From an uncultured Porphyromonas sp. (lineage in GTDB: Bacteria > Bacteroidota > Bacteroidia > Bacteroidales > Porphyromonadaceae): DNA of 6,896 nucleotides. The notes beneath the pieces were generated by a model. That model worked only from the letters and a program-made list of their open reading frames with translations. It ran no database searches and was not told where the DNA came from. A program made the translations under genes and the position numbers. This document shows, one piece after another, positions 1 to 4,362 of this stretch (position 1 is its first letter; every line of letters begins with the position of its first letter). The stretch is from assembly GCA_947253195.1 (NCBI GenBank), contig CAMXXM010000079.1, positions 1 through 6,896 of the forward strand, written 5' to 3'.

Positions 1-616
1 CCCCCACATTGACTCCCGTCAGTACGATCTCCCTCCCGCCGTGCGCTGCCACCTGCTCGGCTCGGCGGACGAGGTCCGCCACTTCGCCACTGCGGCTGTG
101 GCCTCGGGCAAAGGGGATCGTGCAGTAGGAGCAGCAGTAGTCGCAGCCGTCCTGCACCTTGAGGAAGTGGCGTGTGCGCCCCTCCGATGAGACACTGGGG
201 ACAAAGGTGGTCGCCTCCTCGTAGGGCGACACCTCCACCGTATCGATCGCACTCAGGTGGTCGAGGTAGTGGAGTAGGGCGCCCTTCTCTTTCGCTCCCA
301 GCACCAGGTCGACGCCGGGGAGCTTGGCATACCGCTCCGGCTGGAGCTGTGCCGAGCAGCCGGTGACGACGATCACCGCATCGGGATGGTCGCGGTGGGC
401 GCGCCGGATCAGCTGCCGGCTCTTCCGGTCCGCCACCGAGGTGACGGAGCAGGTGTTGACCAGCACTAAGTCGGCAGACTCGCCCTCCTCGGCGAGGACC
501 ATACCCCGCTCTAAGAGTGCCTGCCCGAGGAATGAGGTCTCGGCAAAATTGAGCTTACAGCCCAGTGTGCAGAGGGCGACGCGCCGCCCCGTGTATGTAA
601 ATCCTTGCTCACTCAT
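1..616 (-). CDS. mtaB: tRNA (t6A37)-C2 methylthiotransferase MtaB, N-terminal part (cut by window edge)
   Basis: This is the first 205 codons of a cytoplasmic radical-SAM enzyme that adds a methylthio group to N6-threonylcarbamoyladenosine at position 37 of tRNAs reading ANN codons. Seen in the translation: the N-terminal methylthiotransferase domain with its three cluster cysteines at C20 (in TLGCKLN), C56 (in NTCSVT) and C87 (in TGCSAQ), then the radical-SAM CxxxCxxC motif at C158, C162 and C165 (in QDGCDYCCSYCTIPFARG). The TLGCKLN form of the first motif fits MtaB better than MiaB or RimO. Family members are usually about 430-450 residues with a C-terminal TRAM domain, so roughly half the protein, including TRAM, lies outside the window. 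The ATG at 614-616 gives a normal 19-residue lead to C20. The gene is transcribed away from the transporter cluster. MtaB is the strong call; another methylthiotransferase subgroup is the only real alternative. Confidence 0.93.
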   Translation of the reverse strand, partial: MSEQGFTYTGRRVALCTLGCKLNFAETSFLGQALLERGMVLAEEGESADLVLVNTCSVTSVADRKSRQLIRRAHRDHPDAVIVVTGCSAQLQPERYAKLPGVDLVLGAKEKGALLHYLDHLSAIDTVEVSPYEEATTFVPSVSSEGRTRHFLKVQDGCDYCCSYCTIPFARGHSRSGEVADLVRRAEQVAAHGGREIVLTGVNVG

Positions 617-624
617 AAGTAGCA

Positions 625-632
625 CAAAGGTA
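625..632 (-). promoter_or_regulatory. Candidate Bacteroidota -7 box for mtaB
   Basis: Read on the minus strand this octamer is TACCTTTG, an exact fit to the TAnnTTTG -7 element of the Bacteroidota primary sigma factor. It ends 8 bases before the mtaB start codon, so the transcript would have a very short leader or none. No convincing TTG-type -33 element is visible about 20 bases further upstream, which lowers confidence. Confidence 0.42.
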
Positions 633-675
633 CCAAAAAGGCGTCCCGCCTTCTATCTCGGGGCTTTTGGGTACC
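629..675. repeat. Nested inverted repeat with terminator-like hairpin
   Basis: The outer arms at 629-640 (GGTACCAAAAAG) and 664-675 are inverted copies matching at 11 of 12 positions. Inside the outer repeat, AAGGCG (638-643) and CGCCTT (647-652) form a perfect 6-bp stem with a 3-base loop. Read on the minus strand this inner hairpin runs straight into five Ts, which resembles a short intrinsic terminator. It would stop leftward transcription arriving from the intergenic region before the mtaB -7 box, so it may insulate mtaB. The stem is short, so termination is uncertain; the inverted repeats themselves are directly visible. Confidence 0.45.
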
Positions 676-691
676 TTCGCTTAGAATATAT

Positions 692-816
692 GAGACCTTT
701 GCATAATACCCCATCTGCAGCGTCACTTTCGAGATTCGGGCTTGGTCATGTGCGTAAGCACACTCCCTTCGCCCTCACTCTCAGTTCCTTGCATCTGGGG
801 TGTTCTGCAAAGTCCC
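692..816. mobile_element. Long imperfect palindrome, possible MITE/foldback element
   Basis: The 125 bases fold back on themselves along their whole length. The left arm 694-719 (starting GACCTTTGCATAATACCCC) matches the reverse complement of 790-814 at 21 of 26 aligned columns with one gap. Shorter matched blocks (ACT, GAGA, GGGC, GG) continue inward. The apex is a perfect 5-bp stem, TGTGC (749-753) and GCACA (758-762), around the loop GTAA. The end sequence GAGACCTTTGCA resembles, from memory, terminal repeats of insertion sequences found in Porphyromonas. No coding sequence is present. A third copy of the end motif, TGTAAAGGTCTT at 855-866, together with TATAT at 687-691 and 867-871, suggests that the element could instead end at 866. 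A structured leader RNA for the downstream operon is the main alternative. Confidence 0.55.
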
Positions 817-817
817 T

Positions 818-842
818 GCCGAAAAAGCGGTGCTTTTTCGGC
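818..842. repeat. Perfect 11-bp hairpin
   Basis: GCCGAAAAAGC (818-828) and GCTTTTTCGGC (832-842) are exact inverted copies separated by the three bases GGT. There is no T tract after it on either strand, so it is not a standard intrinsic terminator. It starts one base after the long palindrome and ends one base before the next dyad. It may be part of a mobile element or of a structured leader upstream of the transporter cluster. Confidence 0.6.
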
Positions 843-843
843 G

Positions 844-867
844 AAAGACCATTTTGTAAAGGTCTTT
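844..867. promoter_or_regulatory. Dyad AAAGACC-N10-GGTCTTT, possible operator or element end
   Basis: A perfect 7-bp inverted repeat with a 10-base AT-rich spacer sits 26 bases before the ATG of the substrate-binding protein gene. The size and position suit an operator for a dimeric regulator, or a stem in the 5' leader. The right half also reads as an inverted copy of the palindrome's left end (GGTCTT against AAGACC), so it may simply be the outer terminal repeat of a mobile element. The sequence alone does not decide between these. No good -7/-33 promoter pair for the plus-strand cluster was found nearby. Confidence 0.35.
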
Positions 868-893
868 ATATGTTAAATGCGCCATATCGTATT

Positions 894-1835
894 ATGAAGA
901 AGTCTCAGTATCTACTACTAACTGCCGCACTGCTGCTCACCCTTGCCCTCTCCGCCTGTGGTGGGGATCAGAAGGAGAGCACGCAGCTGCCACCGCTTAA
1001 GATCGGTGCGATGTCCTCGATGGACTACCTGCCCTACGTGGTGGCTGAGAAGATGGGGATCTACGACTCACTCGGTCTGGAGGTGGAGATCGTCAAGTTT
1101 TTCTCCGCCAACGATCGGGATGCCGCCTTCCGTGCCGCTCAGGTGGATGGTACGGTCATCGACTATACCGGCGCCGCGATCCAGCATGCCGCCGGGATGC
1201 CTCTCGCACTCATCACAGCGCACGACGGCTACTTCGAGATGATGGCAACCGGCGGACTCACCACCATGGAGGATCTGAGAGGGAAAAAGGTGGGCGTCTC
1301 CCGCAATACCGTGATCGACTACTCTACCGACCTGATGCTTCGCGCCGCCGGCATGGAGCCGACAGACGTCGAGAAGCCGGAAGTAAATAAGATCCCCCTT
1401 CGGCTCGAGATGATGCTCGGTGGAGAGCTGGACGGCTCGGTCTTCCCCGATCCTTTCATCACCATTGCGAAGTCCAAGGGCTTCGCCTCCCTCTCCTCCA
1501 CAAAGGCTCTCGGCATCTCTGTCACCTGTACGATGATGCGGCGTGAGGCTCTGGACGAGAAGGCAGAGTCCGTGAAGCTACTCCTCCTAGGGTACAATCT
1601 CGGCGTAGACTACCTCCTCTCTCATCCCCGCTCGGAGTGGCAGTCGATCCTCGTCGAGGATGCCGGCATCCCCGAGGGGCTGGCTGACCGGGTCACCCTG
1701 CCGGACTATCGTCACGCGTCCCTACCCTCAGCCAAGGATATGGAGGAGACACTCGCCTGGCTCCATGAGCATGACCTCGTCCCGGCGGACTATACCGGTG
1801 AGGGACTGGTCGACGGCTCGTACCTCCCTCAGTAA
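894..1835 (+). CDS. ABC importer substrate-binding lipoprotein, NMT1/THI5-like (NitT/TauT family)
   Basis: A 313-residue solute-binding protein that would capture a small molecule in the periplasm and hand it to the permease encoded downstream. The start at 894 gives a classic lipoprotein signal: MKKS, a leucine-rich hydrophobic stretch, and the lipobox LSAC with Cys22 as the lipidated residue. The open frame extends far upstream but crosses the palindrome and antisense mtaB, so the longer start is rejected. The mature part begins with PPLKIGAMSSMDYLPYVVAEKMGIYDSLGLEVEIV (split here as two pieces: LKIGAMSSMDYLPYVVAEK, then MGIYDSLGLEVEIV), the usual first strand and helix of NMT1-like proteins. 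A second-lobe signature follows (DLRGKKVGVSR, near residue 127), then LDGSVFPDP. Relatives bind nitrate, taurine, alkanesulfonates or thiamine pyrimidine precursors; nothing here selects one. No yeast THI5-type cysteine motif is present. It is the first gene of a compact cluster, 8 bases before the ATPase gene. Confidence 0.86.
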   Translation: MKKSQYLLLTAALLLTLALSACGGDQKESTQLPPLKIGAMSSMDYLPYVVAEKMGIYDSLGLEVEIVKFFSANDRDAAFRAAQVDGTVIDYTGAAIQHAAGMPLALITAHDGYFEMMATGGLTTMEDLRGKKVGVSRNTVIDYSTDLMLRAAGMEPTDVEKPEVNKIPLRLEMMLGGELDGSVFPDPFITIAKSKGFASLSSTKALGISVTCTMMRREALDEKAESVKLLLLGYNLGVDYLLSHPRSEWQSILVEDAGIPEGLADRVTLPDYRHASLPSAKDMEETLAWLHEHDLVPADYTGEGLVDGSYLPQ

Positions 1836-1843
1836 CAGATCTC

Positions 1844-2542
1844 ATGAGTCGGGTGACGGTCGACCATCTCTCGGTCGCCTATAGGGGGCGACGAGGCGAG
1901 ATGGTGGCGGTAGAGGATCTCTCCCTCACGCTCGAGGACGGGGAGATCCTCGGGCTTACCGGTCCCTCGGGGTGCGGTAAGTCCACGCTCCTCCACGTCC
2001 TCTCGGGGATCATCACCGACTATGAGGGGACAGTGCTGATCGATGATCTGCCCCCGGATCCCAAGGTCCACTCCGTGGCGCTGGTCCCTCAGGGACTGGC
2101 CCTCCTCCCGTGGATGACGGTGCGAGAGAATATTCTCCTTCCCCATACGCTAGGGGGAAAGGAGTGTCCCAATCTCTCCCGCCTGGATGAGGTGCTGCAG
2201 ACCCTCGAGATCGCCCCCTTCGTCGATCGCTATCCGCGCGAGTTGAGTGGCGGGCAGCAACAGCGGGTCGCTCTGGCGAGGGCGATGGTGCAGGACCCGG
2301 ACCTGCTGCTTCTCGATGAGCCCTTCTCGGCACTCGACATCGGGACGGCAGAGCGGAGTAGGGCGCTCCTGCAGCACTTCCGCCGCAGTCTCGGACTGAC
2401 GACGATCCTCGTGAGCCACAATGTCGAGGAGATCGCCGGACTGGCTGAGCGAGTGATCGTCATGGGTGGCACGCCGGGACGCATCCTCTCTGAGACGAGA
2501 GGGGCATCGGCGGAGCGCATCGCAGAGGAGATCAAGTCATGA
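1844..2542 (+). CDS. ABC transporter ATP-binding protein (NitT/TauT/SsuB-like)
   Basis: The 232-residue cytoplasmic ATPase that powers the importer. All nucleotide-binding motifs are intact and in order: Walker A GPSGCGKST (40-48), Q-loop glutamine Q83 (LVPQG, followed by LLPWMTVREN, typical of SsuB/TauB/NrtD-like ATPases), signature LSGGQ (134-138), Walker B LLLLDEP (154-160), D-loop SALD (162-165) and H-loop histidine H192 (VSHNVEE). The length is slightly below the usual 240-260 for the family, with a short C-terminal tail and no regulatory domain. The ATG at 1844 lies 8 bases after the stop of the binding-protein gene. The stop overlaps the permease start in ATGA, so translation of the two is probably coupled. 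The ATPase role is certain; the substrate is not. Confidence 0.95.
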   Translation: MSRVTVDHLSVAYRGRRGEMVAVEDLSLTLEDGEILGLTGPSGCGKSTLLHVLSGIITDYEGTVLIDDLPPDPKVHSVALVPQGLALLPWMTVRENILLPHTLGGKECPNLSRLDEVLQTLEIAPFVDRYPRELSGGQQQRVALARAMVQDPDLLLLDEPFSALDIGTAERSRALLQHFRRSLGLTTILVSHNVEEIAGLAERVIVMGGTPGRILSETRGASAERIAEEIKS

Positions 2543-3291
2543 GACCGGACAGCATCACCTACCGCTTCCTCGTCGGCACGCTGCTGATCAACGTGATCTG
2601 GTACGCTGCCTATCTCCTCATCGGAGAGGGAGCCTTGATCTCCCCGCTGGTGGTATACCGTCATCTGCCGGAGCTCCTCGTGGGGAAGATGGAACCGCAC
2701 CTCCTGGCGAGTCTCTATCGGATCCTCCTCGGCATCCCCATTGCGCTGCTGCTCGGTCTGGTCATCGCCTGGCTGATCTACAGCTATCGCCCCTTCGGGC
2801 GGGCCATGAATGCCATCACCTACCTCGCCTATCCGATCCCGAAGCTCGCCCTCCTGCCCATCGTGATGCTGATCGCCGGGCTGGGGGACGGCGGCAAGGT
2901 GGCGATGATCGTCCTGATCCTGATCTTCCAGGTGATCGTCAACGTCCGCGACAGCCTCACGAATATCCCCCGGGAGAGCTTCCACATCGCCCGCTCTCTC
3001 GGCGCCGATCGGTGGTGTGTCCTGCGGTACATCCTCCTGCCGGCTGCGCTGCCGGATATCCTCTCCACCCTACGTGTCGCCATCGGCACGGCGATCTCGG
3101 TCCTCTTTGTCACCGAGACTTACGGCACAGAGCGCGGCATGGGGTACTTCATCACCGATGCGTGGATGCGCTTTGACTACATCGATATGTACGGCGGTAT
3201 CGTCGTCCTGAGCATCACCGGATTTATCCTATTTATTTTTACAGATATAGCAGAGGAGCGCTTCTGTCGCTGGCGCTCTGCAGGTCACTAA
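2539..3291 (+). CDS. ABC transporter permease, binding-protein-dependent (SsuC/TauC-like)
   Basis: A 250-residue inner-membrane protein forming the import channel, probably as a homodimer because only one permease gene is present. About six hydrophobic segments are visible, near residues 10-29, 56-82, 92-114, 120-136, 174-195 and 217-238. The EAA loop that docks on the ATPase is clear at about 146-172: ESFHIARSLGADRWCVLRY, followed by ILLPAALPDI, with the conserved Gly155 and the LP pair. The motif YPIPKLALLPI (98-108) is typical of SsuC/TauC/ThiX permeases. The start overlaps the ATPase stop by four bases, and the stop lies 17 bases before the porin gene. Strong family call, unknown substrate. 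Confidence 0.93.
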   Translation: MRPDSITYRFLVGTLLINVIWYAAYLLIGEGALISPLVVYRHLPELLVGKMEPHLLASLYRILLGIPIALLLGLVIAWLIYSYRPFGRAMNAITYLAYPIPKLALLPIVMLIAGLGDGGKVAMIVLILIFQVIVNVRDSLTNIPRESFHIARSLGADRWCVLRYILLPAALPDILSTLRVAIGTAISVLFVTETYGTERGMGYFITDAWMRFDYIDMYGGIVVLSITGFILFIFTDIAEERFCRWRSAGH

Positions 3292-3308
3292 ATGCACTTC
3301 TTTATCTT

Positions 3309-4313
3309 ATGAAAAAAGTACTACTCTCACTCCTTCTCCTCCTGACGCTGGTGCCGGCTCTGTCGGCGCAGAGGCACCACCACTTCGATAAGGAAAAACG
3401 CCTCGAGGTTCACGGGTATGGTCAGGTCTACTACGATGCCCTCTTGGGTCCGGGGAAAAATTCCTTTGGCGTCAATAAGTCAGAGCTTATGGGGACTATC
3501 CGCATCACCGACCGGTGGAGTGCGGCTATCCTCTTTCAGCTCAATAGTCCCGCGATACTCAAGGAGCTCCACATGTCCTACCGCTTTGCCCCCGAGCTGA
3601 GTTTCCGCGTGGGGCAGATGAAGACGCCCTTCGGGCTGGAGAACCAGGTGGCGCCTTTCCTCAGTCCGCTGAGTCTTGGCGGGACCATGCCGACGGTCTG
3701 CTTCGCCGGCGTGGGGATGGATCCGCTCTACTCGGGCACCTCAGGGAGGGACATTGGTCTCGAGCTGTCGGGTGACCTTTGGGGCAGGGTGCTCTCCTAC
3801 AAGCTGGCGGTGATGAACGGTCAAGGGATGAATAAGCTCGACCTCGGCACCTCTAAGATGTATGGCGGTGCGCTCTACCTGCGCCCCACCCCCATGCTGA
3901 CGCTCCACGCCTCCTACCTCGGTGGTGAACTCCACGCGATGGCGGCGGGCAAGGGGGTCGAGGCGGGTGCTCCCTATATCCGTCACCGCGTTAGTGGTGC
4001 CGTGCAGCTGACCACCAAGCCGGTCTCCCTTACGGGTGAGTATATGTATGGCAAGGATGCCGAGGTCAGCGGTCAGGGTGCTTACCTCACCGCTGTGGCA
4101 CATATGACCAAGCGGTACGACTTCGTCGCCTCCGTGGACTACCTCAAGACCGGTATGGGCCCCGGCAGTCTCCTCACCAGCACGCTCGGTGTGCAGCACT
4201 GGCTGAGCAAGCTCTCCCGCTGGCAGCTGGAGTATCGCCTCGTCGCTCCGCAGGGCGAGGGGCACGGTCCGATGGATCACCACATCCGGATGCAGTTCCA
4301 GTTTGGCTTCTGA
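3309..4313 (+). CDS. Outer-membrane porin, OprO/OprP-like beta-barrel
   Basis: A 334-residue protein with a Sec signal peptide (MKKVLLSLLLLLTLVPALSA, likely cleaved before Gln21) and a body of alternating short amphipathic strands ending in phenylalanine (MQFQFGF), the usual last-strand signature of outer-membrane barrels. Near residues 99-111 it carries FRVGQMKTPFGLE, which matches the conserved VGQ-K-PFGLE segment of the phosphate-selective porin O/P family. The N-terminus of the mature chain has three consecutive histidines (23-25), and a further histidine-containing stretch lies just before the last strand. It follows the permease gene by 17 bases in the same direction and is probably in the same operon, so it may admit the importer's substrate through the outer membrane. 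The phosphate-selective label is a family name; specificity is not shown here. Confidence 0.77.
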   Translation: MKKVLLSLLLLLTLVPALSAQRHHHFDKEKRLEVHGYGQVYYDALLGPGKNSFGVNKSELMGTIRITDRWSAAILFQLNSPAILKELHMSYRFAPELSFRVGQMKTPFGLENQVAPFLSPLSLGGTMPTVCFAGVGMDPLYSGTSGRDIGLELSGDLWGRVLSYKLAVMNGQGMNKLDLGTSKMYGGALYLRPTPMLTLHASYLGGELHAMAAGKGVEAGAPYIRHRVSGAVQLTTKPVSLTGEYMYGKDAEVSGQGAYLTAVAHMTKRYDFVASVDYLKTGMGPGSLLTSTLGVQHWLSKLSRWQLEYRLVAPQGEGHGPMDHHIRMQFQFGF

Positions 4314-4331
4314 CGGTTAAGTTTTTCTGGC

Positions 4332-4339
4332 TAACTTTG
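4332..4339 (+). promoter_or_regulatory. Candidate Bacteroidota -7 box for the transglutaminase-like lipoprotein gene
   Basis: TAACTTTG fits the TAnnTTTG consensus exactly and lies 23 bases before the ATG at 4363, inside the 49-base gap after the porin gene. A TTTG at 4302-4305 is further upstream than the usual -33 spacing, so the -33 box is weak or absent. The small inverted repeat AAGTT (4319-4323) and AACTT (4333-4337) overlaps the box; it is too weak to call a terminator for the preceding cluster. The box suggests that the last gene can be transcribed independently. Confidence 0.42.
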
Positions 4340-4362
4340 GTCTGTAAATAAAACCGTTAGCC

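Noticed and set aside
818..842. Intrinsic terminator
   Set aside because: The hairpin is perfect, but neither side is followed by a T tract in the right orientation.
324..893. In-frame upstream extension of the substrate-binding protein to position 324
   Set aside because: It would run antisense through mtaB and through the palindromic intergenic region and would bury the lipoprotein signal peptide. The ATG at 894 gives a textbook signal and lipobox.
617..893. TPP or other known riboswitch upstream of the transporter genes
   Set aside because: The conserved core of the TPP riboswitch was not found, and the visible stems are explained by simple inverted repeats.
2230..2985. Long minus-strand open frame opposite the ATPase and permease genes
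   Set aside because: Its composition is rich in D, E, Q, R and H, as expected for the complement of GC-rich coding DNA, and it has no family motif. The plus-strand genes have complete conserved motifs.
2466..3176. Plus-strand open frame overlapping the ATPase end and the permease
   Set aside because: The arginine, proline and histidine-rich translation is a frame shadow. The overlapping permease frame has transmembrane segments and an EAA loop.
4314..4362. Intrinsic terminator after the porin gene
   Set aside because: Only a 5-bp AT-rich stem is present, and it overlaps a better-supported promoter box.
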